Below are positions 35,423 to 47,172 of a stretch of 64,000 nt of DNA, piece by piece. Positions within the stretch are counted from its first letter, which is position 1, and each line of letters starts with the position of its first letter. The stretch is from Stutzerimonas kunmingensis (GTDB lineage Bacteria > Pseudomonadota > Gammaproteobacteria > Pseudomonadales > Pseudomonadaceae): assembly GCF_900114065.1 (NCBI RefSeq), contig NZ_FORS01000009.1:62001-126000 (forward strand). The letters are read 5' to 3'. Below the pieces are notes generated by a model, which saw only the letters and a program-made list of their open reading frames with translations, had not been told where the DNA came from and did no database searches. The position numbers and the translations under genes are program-made.

Positions 35423-36304
35423 TCACTCTGAAGGCTGCGAGCCGTCCAGGGTCCGGATCGAGCCGTAGAGATTCGGCCGGCGATCGCGGAACACGCCCCA
35501 GGCGCTGCGGATGTTTTCGAGCTGGTCGAGATCGAACTGGTGCACCAGCACGCCCTCGCTGGTTTCGTCCATTTCCTCGACCTTGGCCCCGAACTGGTCG
35601 GCGATGAACGACGAGCCGTAGAAGGTGATGTCGTAGCCGTCCTGCTCTTCGCGGCCGATGCGGTTGCTGGCGATCAGCGGCATCAGGTTGGCGCCGGCAT
35701 GGCCCTGCTGCACGCGCTGCCAGTGGTCGCGCGAGGTGATGTTCGGGTCGTGCGGCTCGCTGCCGATGGCGGTCGGGTAGAACAGCAGTTCTGCGCCCAT
35801 CAGCGCCATGCTGCGCGCGGTTTCGGGGAACCACTGATCCCAGCAGATGGCCACGCCGATCTTGGCGTAGCGGGTGTTCCACACCTTGAAGCCGGTGTCG
35901 CCCGGGTTGAAGTAGTACTTCTCGTGGTAGCCGGGGCCATCCGGAATGTGGCTTTTACGGTAGACGCCGAGCAGCTTGCCGTCGGCATCGATGATGGCGA
36001 TGGAATTGAAGCGGGCGCGGCCGGCCAGCTCGAAGAAGCTGATCGGCAGCACCACCTGCAGTTCGGCGGCGACCTTCTGGAAATGCTGGATGGCCGGGTT
36101 TTCCTCGACCGGCGTCGCCAGCTGCAGGTACTCGGCGTTGGGCTTCTGGCAGAAGTAGGGCGTCTCGAACAGCTCCTGAATGAGGATGATCTGCGCGCCC
36201 TTGGCGGCGGCCTCGCGCACCAGCTTGTCGGCATTGGCGATGTTGGCCTGGCTATCCCAGGAACAGGCCATCTGGGTGGCGGCAACGGTAACGACTCGGG
36301 ACAT
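35423..36304 (-). CDS. aguB: N-carbamoylputrescine amidase AguB
   Basis: AguB converts N-carbamoylputrescine to putrescine, carbon dioxide and ammonia. The 293-residue nitrilase-superfamily protein shows the Glu-Lys-Cys triad in IQELFETPYF, YRKSHIPDGPGYHEK and AICWDQWFPETARSMAL. It is the first gene of aguBA. The 132-bp region upstream contains two copies of a gata-nn-tatc motif that may be AguR operators. Confidence 0.95.
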   Translation of the reverse strand: MSRVVTVAATQMACSWDSQANIANADKLVREAAAKGAQIILIQELFETPYFCQKPNAEYLQLATPVEENPAIQHFQKVAAELQVVLPISFFELAGRARFNSIAIIDADGKLLGVYRKSHIPDGPGYHEKYYFNPGDTGFKVWNTRYAKIGVAICWDQWFPETARSMALMGAELLFYPTAIGSEPHDPNITSRDHWQRVQQGHAGANLMPLIASNRIGREEQDGYDITFYGSSFIADQFGAKVEEMDETSEGVLVHQFDLDQLENIRSAWGVFRDRRPNLYGSIRTLDGSQPSE

Positions 36305-36355
36305 GAAAACCTCGCGGCTGCAGTTGAAAGGGCGACGGCTATCGAAAGCGCAAAT

Positions 36356-36371
36356 TTATTCGATAGTTATC
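36356..36371. promoter_or_regulatory. Candidate AguR operator, aguB-proximal copy
   Basis: ttattcgatagttatc contains the inverted pair gata/tatc separated by two bases. It matches the second copy at 36419-36434 at 13 of 16 positions and lies about 50 bp upstream of the aguB start. TetR-family proteins commonly bind such short palindromes, and AguR represses aguBA in P. aeruginosa; direct evidence for this site is lacking. Confidence 0.45.
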
Positions 36372-36412
36372 TGGATTGATAGGGGGATGGACGCCGATGG
36401 TAAAAAAATGGC

Positions 36413-36439
36413 TGACCATTTATCGATATTTATCGGTCA
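36413..36439. promoter_or_regulatory. Candidate AguR operator, palindrome at the end of aguR
   Basis: tgacc at 36413 and ggtca at 36435 bracket a core tttatcgatatttatc, making an imperfect 27-bp palindrome that overlaps the aguR stop region. The core repeats the gata-nn-tatc pattern seen at 36356-36371. Confidence 0.45.
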
Positions 36440-37087
36440 GTGGTTCGGTGTTTTCCGCTTCGGCAGGCATGGCGGCAGATACAGGCCGAGATAGGCATCG
36501 AATACACGCAGGCCTTCCTCGGCCATGCGTGGCGTCAGGCTGCCGTACAGCTGTATGGATCGAGCATAGACGCGGTCGCCGAGTTCCACGGCCAACGCAA
36601 AGACATCGATGTCCTGCGGTAGAGGCGGCAGGGCGAAATGTCGCTCGAACACGGCCTGCATCGCCTGCCCGAGTTCCAGGTCCAGACGCTGATCGGTCTG
36701 CGTCACCTCGCCGAGGCCGTGCTGCACGAGGATCAGCTGGCGGGCGGCGCTGTCCTGTTCGTAGACATCGAGCATTCGCTGTTCGATCAGCCGCGACAGG
36801 TCGCGCCAGCTGCTCAGGCTCTGGTGATCGATGGGCTGCTCGAGGCTGTCCCTGAACCTCGCGTGCACATCGGCCGTGAGCGCCGCGAGCAATGCTGGCA
36901 CGCCGGAGAAGAAGTGGTAGACGGAAGAGGGCGGAATGCCGGCGCGCTCCGCCACCGCGTACACCGATAGCGTCGCGGCGCCCTGCTCGGCGAGCAGTTC
37001 ACGGGCGCTGGAGAGAATCTGGCGGATGCGCGCCTGGCTGCTGGCGCGCGGGCGGCGACTGGGCGTCGCGGGGCTGGGCTTGGTCAT
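36437..37087 (-). CDS. aguR: TetR-family repressor AguR
   Basis: AguR is the agmatine-responsive repressor of aguBA in P. aeruginosa. The ATG at 37087 gives 216 residues. The N-terminal helix-turn-helix is clear (RIRQILSSARELLAEQGAATLSVYAVAERAGIPPSSVYHFFSGVPALLAALT, about 20-70); the rest is the ligand-binding helical domain. The reading frame is open far upstream through spuI, which is not part of the protein. Position between spuI and aguB agrees with the known island order. Confidence 0.88.
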   Translation of the reverse strand: MTKPSPATPSRRPRASSQARIRQILSSARELLAEQGAATLSVYAVAERAGIPPSSVYHFFSGVPALLAALTADVHARFRDSLEQPIDHQSLSSWRDLSRLIEQRMLDVYEQDSAARQLILVQHGLGEVTQTDQRLDLELGQAMQAVFERHFALPPLPQDIDVFALAVELGDRVYARSIQLYGSLTPRMAEEGLRVFDAYLGLYLPPCLPKRKTPNH

Positions 37088-37161
37088 CGGCCTATTTGAA
37101 GCCAGCACGGCGGCGGATGCAAACCGCCGTGGCGGTCGCCCCGCTGCGCGCGGATCTGCGG

Positions 37162-38535
37162 TTAGACAGTGTGCAGATACCAGTTGTACTCGAGGTCCGA
37201 GATCGAGTGTTCGAACTCGGCCAGTTCGCTCTCCTTGCAGGCGACGAAGATGTCGATGTAGTCCGGGCTGATGTAGCGCGCCATGATCTCGCTGTCGTCC
37301 AGCTCGCGCAGGGCGTCGCGCAGGTTGGTCGGCAGGCTCTGCTCGACCTGCTCGTAGGAGTTGCCCTCGATGGGGTCGTCCGGCTCGATCTTGTTGGTCA
37401 GGCCGTGATGCACCCCGGCGAGGATGCCGGCGAGCAGCAGGTAGGGGTTGGCGTCGGCGCCGGCGACCCGATGTTCCACACGCACGGCGTCGGGGCTGTC
37501 GGTCGGCACGCGCAGCGCCACGGTGCGGTTGTCCATGCCCCAGCACGGCGCATTGGGCACGTAGAACTGGGCGCCGAAACGGCGATAGGAATTTACGTTG
37601 GGGCAGAGGAAGGCCATCGAGGCCGCCATGGTCTGCTGCAGGCCGCCGATGGCGTGACGCAGCGGTTCGCTGTCCAGCGGATTCTCGGTGGCGAATATGT
37701 TGTTGCCATTCTTGTCGAGCAGCGAGATATGCACGTGCAGCCCGTTGCCGGCCTGGCCCGGATAGGGCTTGGCCATGAAGGTGGTGTCCATCTCGTGGTC
37801 GTAGGCGATGTTTTTGATCAGGCGCTTGAGCAGTACCGCGTAATCGCACGCCTTGATCGGATCGGCGACGTGATGCAGGTTGACCTCGAACTGCGCCGGG
37901 GCGCTTTCCTTGACGATGGCGTCGGCCGGAATGCCCTGTTCCTTGGCGCCTTCGAGAATGTCCTGCAGGCAATCGACGTACTCGTCGAGATCGTCGATCA
38001 GATAGACCTGGGTCGAGTGTGGGCGCTTGCCGGAGATCGGCGAGCGCGGTGGCTGCGGCCGGCCGTTGATGTTCTCCTGATCGATCAGATAGAACTCGAG
38101 CTCGAAGGCGGCACAGATGGTCAGGCCCAGCTCGTCGAACTTGCTCACCACCTGGCGCAAGACCTCGCGCGGGTCGGCGAAGAAGGGGTCGCCGTCGCGC
38201 TCGTGCATGGTCATCAGCAGCTGCGCAGTGGGACGCTTCTGCCAGGGTTCCTTGCACAGCGTGTTGGGGATCGGGAAACAGGTGCGGTCGGAGTCGCCGA
38301 TATCCATGCCCAGGCCGGTGCTTTCAACGGTGATTCCGTTGATGTCGAGGGCGAACAGCGAAGCGGGGAGGTTGATGCCCTTTTCGTAGACCTTGTGCAG
38401 GCTGGCGCGCTCGATGCGCTTGCCGCGCACGACTCCATTCATGTCGGTGATCAGCAGATCGACGTACTGAACCTCCGGATGTTCCTTGAGAAATGCGTTA
38501 GCTTCGTTGAGCTGAACGGCACGCGGCGGGGCCAT
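37162..38535 (-). CDS. spuI: Gamma-glutamylpolyamine synthetase SpuI
   Basis: This glutamine-synthetase-like enzyme ligates glutamate to putrescine or other polyamines using ATP, starting the gamma-glutamylation route. The 457 residues show the GS fold: AAFELEFYLID (metal-binding glutamates), NGLHVHISL, NRTVALRVPTDSPDAVRVEHRVAGADANPYL (the ATP and glutamate site). It lacks the adenylylation-loop region of true glutamine synthetase. It is transcribed divergently from spuA and upstream of aguR. It is paralogous to spuB at 39565. Confidence 0.9.
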   Translation of the reverse strand: MAPPRAVQLNEANAFLKEHPEVQYVDLLITDMNGVVRGKRIERASLHKVYEKGINLPASLFALDINGITVESTGLGMDIGDSDRTCFPIPNTLCKEPWQKRPTAQLLMTMHERDGDPFFADPREVLRQVVSKFDELGLTICAAFELEFYLIDQENINGRPQPPRSPISGKRPHSTQVYLIDDLDEYVDCLQDILEGAKEQGIPADAIVKESAPAQFEVNLHHVADPIKACDYAVLLKRLIKNIAYDHEMDTTFMAKPYPGQAGNGLHVHISLLDKNGNNIFATENPLDSEPLRHAIGGLQQTMAASMAFLCPNVNSYRRFGAQFYVPNAPCWGMDNRTVALRVPTDSPDAVRVEHRVAGADANPYLLLAGILAGVHHGLTNKIEPDDPIEGNSYEQVEQSLPTNLRDALRELDDSEIMARYISPDYIDIFVACKESELAEFEHSISDLEYNWYLHTV

Positions 38536-38775
38536 GATGAATTACCTTAATTGTTAAAAATTTCAATCATCAGATGCTTGTCTGGGAGTCAATCGAAAAG
38601 CCTGTTCACTGTCAATAGTAGCCCGCCAGCGCCCCATGAGTGCCCACAATGGGCCTTTTTTGGGGCATCTCCGGTGCGCTGAATCCATCGCACGCCGGGC
38701 TAATACTCGGGCTATTGTCTATAAAAATGAACAAGACTACTCTCCGGTATGCCCCATTCGAACGACGAGTATCCC
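38536..38775. promoter_or_regulatory. Divergent promoter region of spuI and spuA
   Basis: This 240-bp gap between the divergent spuI and spuA is locally AT-rich near spuI (about 38540-38575). It contains a small hairpin followed by T residues (gccca...tgggc at 38642-38654, then a T run), which could be a terminator-like leader element for spuA, and tataaaaat near 38720 that could serve as a -10 box. No sigma-54 promoter is evident. Confidence 0.4.
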
Positions 38776-39522
38776 ATGCCTCGCAAGCCCCTGATCGGCG
38801 TTTCGGCCTGTACCAAGCAGATCGGACATCACGGCTTCCACATCGCCGGTGACAAGTACCTGCGTGCCGCGGCGATTGCCGGCGTGCCGCTGGTGATTCC
38901 GGCGCTGGATGAGCTGATCGATCCGGCAACGCTGCTGGAAACCTTCGATGGCCTGCTGTTCACCGGCTCGCCGTCGAACGTCGAGCCACATCACTATGGC
39001 GGCCCGGCGAGCGAGACGGGCACCCATCATGATCCGCTGCGCGACCGTCTCACCCTGCCGCTGATTCGCGCGGCTGTCGAGGCGGGCATCCCGGTGTTCG
39101 GCATCTGCCGTGGGTTTCAGGAAATGAACGTAGCCTTTGGCGGCAGCCTGCACCAGAAGGTTCACGAAGCCGGCCCCTATCAGGACCACCGCGAACGTCC
39201 GGACGATCCATTGGAGGTGCAGTACGGACTCAGCCATCCGCTGCACGTGCAGCCGGGCGGGCTACTCGAGCGGCTGGGCCTGCCGGCGCAGATCCAGGTC
39301 AACTCGGTGCATGGCCAGGGCGTCGAGCGGCTTGGAGCCGGTCTGCGCATCGAGGCGCTGGCGCCGGACGGACTGATCGAGGCGTTCTCCGTCGAGCAGG
39401 CGCGCAGCTTCGCCCTCGGCGTGCAGTGGCACCCAGAGTGGAAGGTTCACGAGCATCCGCATTATCTGACGCTGTTCCGCGGCTTCGCCGAAGCCTGCGA
39501 GGCGCGCGCCCGACAACGCTGA
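38776..39522 (+). CDS. spuA: Gamma-glutamyl-gamma-aminobutyrate hydrolase SpuA
   Basis: SpuA (PuuD type) cleaves gamma-glutamyl-GABA to glutamate and GABA. The 248-residue class-I glutamine-amidotransferase-like protein has its nucleophile cysteine in FGICRGFQEMNVAFGG and the catalytic histidine in GVQWHPEW. The ATG at 38776 has a modest site (GACGAG) upstream; an in-frame ATG at 38749 is the alternative. spuB follows after 42 bp. Confidence 0.9.
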   Translation: MPRKPLIGVSACTKQIGHHGFHIAGDKYLRAAAIAGVPLVIPALDELIDPATLLETFDGLLFTGSPSNVEPHHYGGPASETGTHHDPLRDRLTLPLIRAAVEAGIPVFGICRGFQEMNVAFGGSLHQKVHEAGPYQDHRERPDDPLEVQYGLSHPLHVQPGGLLERLGLPAQIQVNSVHGQGVERLGAGLRIEALAPDGLIEAFSVEQARSFALGVQWHPEWKVHEHPHYLTLFRGFAEACEARARQR

Positions 39523-39564
39523 CGGCCGACCCAGGCGGCCCTCCCCAGCAACCCCGAGGTCAAC

Positions 39565-40923
39565 ATGAGTATCCAACTCGACCAGCTCACCGGCTGGCTG
39601 AAAGAACACAAGATCACCGAAGTGGAATGCCTGATCAGCGACCTGACCGGGATCGCCCGCGGCAAGATTTCACCAACCAACAAGTTCCTCGGCGAGAAAG
39701 GCATGCGCCTGCCGGAAAGCGTGTTGCTGCAGACCGTGACCGGCGATTACGTCGAGGACGATATCTACTACGAGCTGCTCGACCCGGCCGATATCGACAT
39801 GTTCTGCCGCCCTGACCCGAACGCCGTATTTCTCGTGCCCTGGGCCATCGAGCCCACCGCCCAGGTGATCCACGACACCTACGACAAGATGGGCAATCCC
39901 ATCGAACTGTCGCCGCGCAACATCTTGAAGCGCGTGTTGAAGATGTACGCCGACCGTGGCTGGCAGCCCATCGTCGCGCCGGAGATGGAGTTCTACCTGA
40001 CCAAGCGCTGTGAGGACCCGGACCTGCCGTTCCAGCCGCCGATCGGCCGCTCAGGCCGCCAGGAAACCGGCCGCCAGTCGTTCTCCATCGACGCCGCCAA
40101 CGAGTTCGATCCGCTGTTCGAGGACATGTACGACTGGTGCGAAGCGCAGGGCCTGGATCTGGACACCCTGATCCACGAGGAAGGCACCGCGCAGATGGAG
40201 ATCAACTTCCGTCACGGCGAAGCACTGCACCTGGCCGACCAGATCCTGGTGTTCAAGCGCACCATGCGCGAGGCGGCGCTCAAGCACAACGTTGCCGCCA
40301 CCTTCATGGCCAAGCCGATGACCGGCGAGCCAGGCAGCGCGATGCACCTGCACCAGAGCGTCATCGACCTCAAGACCGGGCGCAATATCTTCTCCAGTGA
40401 AGACGGCTCCATGAGCCAGCTGTTCCTGCACCACGTCGGCGGCCTGCAGAAGTACATCCCCGAGCTGCTGCCGATGTTCGCGCCGAACGTCAATTCGTTC
40501 CGCCGCTTCCTGCCCGACACCTCGGCGCCGGTGAACGTCGAGTGGGGTGAGGAGAACCGCACCGTGGGCCTGCGCGTGCCGGACTCCGACCCGCAGAACC
40601 GCCGCGTCGAGAACCGCCTCGCGGGCGCCGACGCCAACCCTTACCTGGCCATCGCCGCGAGCCTGCTGTGCGGCTACATCGGCATGGTCGAGCAGCTGCC
40701 ACCGAGCCAGCCGGTCAAGGGCCGTGGCTATGAACGGCGCAACCTGCGCCTGCCGCTGACCCTGGAAGCAGCGCTGGAGCGGATGGAAACCTGTCGTGAG
40801 CTGGAGAAATACCTGAGCCCGAAATTCATCACCGGCTACGTCGCGGTTAAACGCGCCGAGCAGGAGAACTACCACCGCGTGATCAGCTCATGGGAGCGGG
40901 AATTCCTGATGCTGTCGGTGTAG
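39565..40923 (+). CDS. spuB: Gamma-glutamylpolyamine synthetase SpuB
   Basis: The 452-residue product is a second glutamine-synthetase-like ligase of the polyamine pathway. GS motifs include VAPEMEFYLTK, GSAMHLHQSV and NRTVGLRVPDSDPQNRRVENRLAGADANPYLAIA. GAGGT lies 5 bases before the ATG. It differs enough from SpuI that the two probably prefer different polyamines; P. aeruginosa has several such paralogues. A gtagggtgg-type hairpin separates it from spuC. Confidence 0.9.
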   Translation: MSIQLDQLTGWLKEHKITEVECLISDLTGIARGKISPTNKFLGEKGMRLPESVLLQTVTGDYVEDDIYYELLDPADIDMFCRPDPNAVFLVPWAIEPTAQVIHDTYDKMGNPIELSPRNILKRVLKMYADRGWQPIVAPEMEFYLTKRCEDPDLPFQPPIGRSGRQETGRQSFSIDAANEFDPLFEDMYDWCEAQGLDLDTLIHEEGTAQMEINFRHGEALHLADQILVFKRTMREAALKHNVAATFMAKPMTGEPGSAMHLHQSVIDLKTGRNIFSSEDGSMSQLFLHHVGGLQKYIPELLPMFAPNVNSFRRFLPDTSAPVNVEWGEENRTVGLRVPDSDPQNRRVENRLAGADANPYLAIAASLLCGYIGMVEQLPPSQPVKGRGYERRNLRLPLTLEAALERMETCRELEKYLSPKFITGYVAVKRAEQENYHRVISSWEREFLMLSV

Positions 40924-40945
40924 GGCCGCTTCCGCCGGAGCCGGT

Positions 40946-40976
40946 CGTAGGGTGGATGACGCTTTTCTCGTCCACC
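40946..40976. repeat. gtagggtgg-type hairpin between spuB and spuC
   Basis: cgtag is followed by ggtgga (40951-40956), which pairs with tccacc (40971-40976). It lies inside the spu operon, 34 bp before the spuC start, so it could change the relative expression of spuAB and spuC. Confidence 0.5.
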
Positions 40977-41009
40977 GAACATGCACGAACTTTTATCGAG
41001 AGGTGACTG

Positions 41010-42368
41010 ATGAGCGATTCGCAAACCCTGCACTGGCAAGCGCTGAGCCGCGACCATCATCTGCCGCCGTTCACCGATTACAAGGCGCTGAACGCCAAAG
41101 GCACGCGCATCATCACCAAGGCGTCAGGCGTCTATCTGTGGGACAGCGAAGGCCACAAGATCCTCGACGCCATGGCCGGGCTCTGGTGTGTCAACCTGGG
41201 CTATGGCCGCGAGGAGCTGGTCGAGGCCGCGACCAGGCAGATGCGCGAGCTGCCGTACTACAACCTGTTCTTCCAGACCGCCCACCCGCCGGCCGTGGCG
41301 CTGGCCAAGGCGATTGCCGACATCGCGCCGGCCGGGATGAACCACGTGTTCTTCACCGGCTCCGGCTCGGAGGCCAACGACACCGTGCTGCGCATGGTGC
41401 GCCATTACTGGGCGATCAAGGGCCAGCCGGCGAAGAAGGTGGTCATCGGCCGCTGGAATGGCTATCACGGCTCGACCATCGCCGGCGCCAGCCTCGGTGG
41501 CATGAAGGCCATGCATGAGCAGGGCGACGGTCCGATCCCGGGCATCGAGCATATCGACCAGCCCTACTGGTTCGGCGAGGGCGGCGACATGGGCCCGGAA
41601 GAGTTCGGCGTGCGCATCGCCGACCAGCTGGAGCAGAAGATCCTCGAGGTCGGCGAGGACAAGGTCGCCGCCTTCATCGCCGAACCGATCCAGGGCGCCG
41701 GCGGCGTGATCATCCCGCCCGAGAGCTACTGGCCGCGGGTCAAGGAAATCCTCGCGCGCTACGACATCCTCTTCATCGCCGACGAGGTCATCTGCGGCTT
41801 CGGCCGTACCGGTGAGTGGTTCGGTAGCGACTACTACGGCCTCGAGCCGGACCTGATGCCGATCGCCAAGGGCCTGACCTCAGGCTACATCCCCATGGGC
41901 GGCGTGGTGGTGCGCGACGAAGTGGTGCACACGCTCAACGAGGGCGGCGAGTTCTACCACGGCTTCACCTACTCGGGGCATCCGGTGGCCGCCGCGGTGG
42001 CGCTGGAGAACATCCGCATCCTGCGCGAGGAGAAGATCGTCGAGCGGGTGAAGACGAAGACGGCACCCTATTTGCAGTCGCGTTGGCAGGAACTGCTCGA
42101 GCATCCGCTGGTAGGCGAGGCGCGTGGCGTCGGCCTGCTCGGCGCGCTCGAGTTGGTGAAGAACAAGAAGACCCGCGAACGTTTTGCCGATCCCGGTGTG
42201 GGCATGCTCTGTCGCGAGCACTGCTTCCGCAACGGCCTGGTGATGCGTGCGGTTGGCGACACCATGATCATCTCGCCGCCGCTGGTGATCAGCGAAGAGC
42301 AGATCGACGAGCTGGTCGGCAAGGTGCGGTTGTGCCTCGACGCCACGGCCAAGGATGCGCTGGGTTGA
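41010..42368 (+). CDS. spuC: Putrescine/polyamine:pyruvate aminotransferase SpuC
   Basis: SpuC transaminates putrescine, cadaverine or spermidine with pyruvate to the aminoaldehyde. The 452-residue class-III PLP enzyme has [18 protein letters not shown], the cofactor aspartate in [14 protein letters not shown], and the Schiff-base lysine in [16 protein letters not shown]. The ATG is preceded by GAGAGGTGA. It is distinct from the omega-amino acid aminotransferase at 11614. Confidence 0.93.
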   Translation: MSDSQTLHWQALSRDHHLPPFTDYKALNAKGTRIITKASGVYLWDSEGHKILDAMAGLWCVNLGYGREELVEAATRQMRELPYYNLFFQTAHPPAVALAKAIADIAPAGMNHVFFTGSGSEANDTVLRMVRHYWAIKGQPAKKVVIGRWNGYHGSTIAGASLGGMKAMHEQGDGPIPGIEHIDQPYWFGEGGDMGPEEFGVRIADQLEQKILEVGEDKVAAFIAEPIQGAGGVIIPPESYWPRVKEILARYDILFIADEVICGFGRTGEWFGSDYYGLEPDLMPIAKGLTSGYIPMGGVVVRDEVVHTLNEGGEFYHGFTYSGHPVAAAVALENIRILREEKIVERVKTKTAPYLQSRWQELLEHPLVGEARGVGLLGALELVKNKKTRERFADPGVGMLCREHCFRNGLVMRAVGDTMIISPPLVISEEQIDELVGKVRLCLDATAKDALG

Positions 42369-42436
42369 GCCGTGCGGCGGCCCGCGCCAGCTGAGCTAAG
42401 GTTGTCGTTTGCACCGCTGTGCGTTCGGCTTGTTGA

Positions 42437-43684
<1,248 letters not shown>

Positions 43685-43813
43685 TCCGACCGATCCGTTG
43701 CCGGGCCGCATGGAGCATGCGTACCGGCACCGAAGCCTGGTTGAGCGCAGCTCGTCGCGTAGCCACGTTCCCTGTCTTTTGTGATGCACCGACATTTGCA
43801 TCAAATCTGTTGA

Positions 43814-44977
<1,164 letters not shown>

Positions 44978-45127
44978 ACTCCATGGCCTGTTCCCGTTTA
45001 GTCTGCGGCATTGCCGGGACGAATCGGAACCGGCCGATCGGGAGCATGTCAGGCGACGCGCTCTCTGCAACGACCATTAGATCCCCGGCCCAGGCCGGCC
45101 AACCTTTTTCATTTCGGGAGTTCGCGC

Positions 45128-46279
45128 ATGGCCGTTGCCTCCAGCGCCTACAAGAAAGCCCTCAGTGGCGAAAGCAAGAACAAGCAGGTGCTGCTGAAGA
45201 TCGACCGCGTCACCAAGAAGTTCGACGAAACGGTGGCGGTCGATGATGTCTCGCTGAGCATCCATCAGGGCGAAATCTTCGCCCTGCTCGGTGGCTCGGG
45301 TTCGGGCAAGTCGACCTTGCTGCGCATGCTCGCCGGCTTCGAGCGGCCCACCGAGGGGCGCATCTTCCTCGATGGCCAGGACATCACCGATATGCCGCCC
45401 TACGAGCGGCCGATCAACATGATGTTCCAGTCCTACGCGCTGTTCCCGCACATGACGGTGGAGCAGAACATCGCCTTCGGCCTGAAGCAGGATGGCCTGC
45501 CGAAACAGGAAGTCGAGGCGCGGGTGAAGGAGATGCTCGGCCTGGTGCAGATGACCCAGTACGCCAAACGCAAGCCGCATCAGCTGTCGGGCGGGCAGCG
45601 CCAGCGTGTCGCCCTGGCGCGTTCGCTGGCCAAGCGGCCGAAGCTGCTGCTGCTCGATGAGCCCATGGGCGCGCTGGACAAGAAGCTGCGCTCGCAGATG
45701 CAGCTCGAGCTGGTGCAGATCATCGAGCGCGTCGGCGTGACCTGCGTGATGGTTACCCATGACCAGGAAGAGGCCATGACCATGGCCGAACGCATCGCCA
45801 TCATGCATCTGGGCTGGATCGCTCAGGTCGGCAGCCCGATGGACATCTACGAGACCCCGGCAAGCCGCCTGGTCTGCGAATTCATCGGCAACGTCAACCT
45901 GTTCGACGGCGAGCTGATCGAGGACATGGGCGACCACGCCGTCATCGCCAGCCCAGGCCTTGAGAACCCGATCTACGTCGGCCACGGCATCAGTACCCGC
46001 GCGCAGGACAAACAGATCACCTACGCGATCCGCCCCGAAAAGCTGCTGATCGGCACCGAACTGCCGGAATTGGAGCGCCCCGGCTACAACTGGGCCAAAG
46101 GCGTCGTGCATGACATCGCCTATCTTGGCGGCCACTCGGTGTACTACATCAAGCTGCCGTCCGGCGGTGTGCTGCAGGCCTTCATGGCCAACGCCGAACG
46201 TCACGTGAAGCTGCCGACCTGGGAGGAAGAGGTGTACGTGTACTGGTGGGATGACAGCGGCGTGGTGTTGCAGGCATGA
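45128..46279 (+). CDS. spuF: Polyamine ABC transporter ATPase SpuF
   Basis: SpuF (PotG-like) energises putrescine and spermidine import. The ATG at 45128 with GGGAG upstream gives 383 residues. Walker A is GGSGSGKST, the signature LSGGQRQR and Walker B LLLLDEPMGALD; the C-terminal third is a TOBE/MOP-type regulatory domain. It overlaps spuG by 4 bases. Confidence 0.93.
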   Translation: MAVASSAYKKALSGESKNKQVLLKIDRVTKKFDETVAVDDVSLSIHQGEIFALLGGSGSGKSTLLRMLAGFERPTEGRIFLDGQDITDMPPYERPINMMFQSYALFPHMTVEQNIAFGLKQDGLPKQEVEARVKEMLGLVQMTQYAKRKPHQLSGGQRQRVALARSLAKRPKLLLLDEPMGALDKKLRSQMQLELVQIIERVGVTCVMVTHDQEEAMTMAERIAIMHLGWIAQVGSPMDIYETPASRLVCEFIGNVNLFDGELIEDMGDHAVIASPGLENPIYVGHGISTRAQDKQITYAIRPEKLLIGTELPELERPGYNWAKGVVHDIAYLGGHSVYYIKLPSGGVLQAFMANAERHVKLPTWEEEVYVYWWDDSGVVLQA

Positions 46280-47172
46280 AGCGCTCGCCCCTGAATACCG
46301 GGCGCCGACTGGTCATCAGCGTGCCCTTCCTGTGGCTGATGCTGTTCTTTCTGCTGCCCTTCGCCATCGTCCTGAAGATCAGCTTTGCCGAAGCGGATGT
46401 GGCCATTCCGCCGTACACCGACATCTTCGCCTACGTCGACCAGCAGCTGCAGGTGCTGATCAACCTGGGCAACTACATCTTCCTCAGCGAAGACGAACTG
46501 TATCTGGCGGCCTATCTGGGCTCGCTGAAGATTGCCTTCTTCAGCACGCTGCTCTGCCTGCTGATCGGCTATCCGATGGCCTACGCCATTGCCCGTGCGC
46601 GCAAGGATCTGCAGACGGTTCTGCTGCTGCTGATCATGATGCCGACCTGGACCGCCATCCTGATTCGCGTCTACGCCTGGATGGGCATCCTCAGCAGCAA
46701 CGGCATCCTCAACGGACTGTTGCAGGGCCTCGGCCTGATCGACGCGCCGTTGCAGATACTCAATACCGACGCTGCGGTATACATCGGCGTGGTCTACTCC
46801 TACCTGCCGTTCATGATCCTGCCGCTCTACGCCAACCTGGTGAAGCACGACCCGAGCCTGCTCGAGGCTGCGTCCGACCTCGGCGCGCGCAACCTCTCCA
46901 GCTTCTGGAAGATCACCGTGCCGCTGTCGAAGAACGGCATCATCGCCGGCTGCATGCTGGTGTTCATTCCGGTGGTCGGCGAGTTCGTCATCCCAGAGCT
47001 GCTCGGCGGTCCGGAGACGCTGATGATCGGCAAGGTGCTCTGGCAGGAATTCTTCAACAACCGTGACTGGCCGGTGGCCTCGGCACTGGCGGTGGTGATG
47101 CTGGCGATCCTGCTGGTGCCGATCATCCTGTTCAATCGGAACCAGGCGAAAGAGCTGGAGGGCAAGCTATGA
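46276..47172 (+). CDS. spuG: Polyamine ABC transporter permease SpuG
   Basis: The 298-residue PotH-like inner-membrane permease has about six helices and the permease loop EAASDLGARNLSSFWKITVPLSKNGIIAG. It pairs with SpuH to form the channel. Starts overlap the ends of their neighbours by 4 bases on both sides (ATGA), giving a coupled spuFGH block. Confidence 0.93.
   Translation: MKRSPLNTGRRLVISVPFLWLMLFFLLPFAIVLKISFAEADVAIPPYTDIFAYVDQQLQVLINLGNYIFLSEDELYLAAYLGSLKIAFFSTLLCLLIGYPMAYAIARARKDLQTVLLLLIMMPTWTAILIRVYAWMGILSSNGILNGLLQGLGLIDAPLQILNTDAAVYIGVVYSYLPFMILPLYANLVKHDPSLLEAASDLGARNLSSFWKITVPLSKNGIIAGCMLVFIPVVGEFVIPELLGGPETLMIGKVLWQEFFNNRDWPVASALAVVMLAILLVPIILFNRNQAKELEGKL

Noticed and set aside
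36437..38257. 606-codon minus-strand frame running through spuI into aguR
   Set aside because: Only the last 216 residues look like a protein (AguR). The earlier part is an out-of-frame shadow of spuI, so this is not a fusion.
38642..38661. Strong terminator upstream of spuA
   Set aside because: The stem is only 5 bp, so although T residues follow, it is reported only as a possible leader element in the divergent promoter region.
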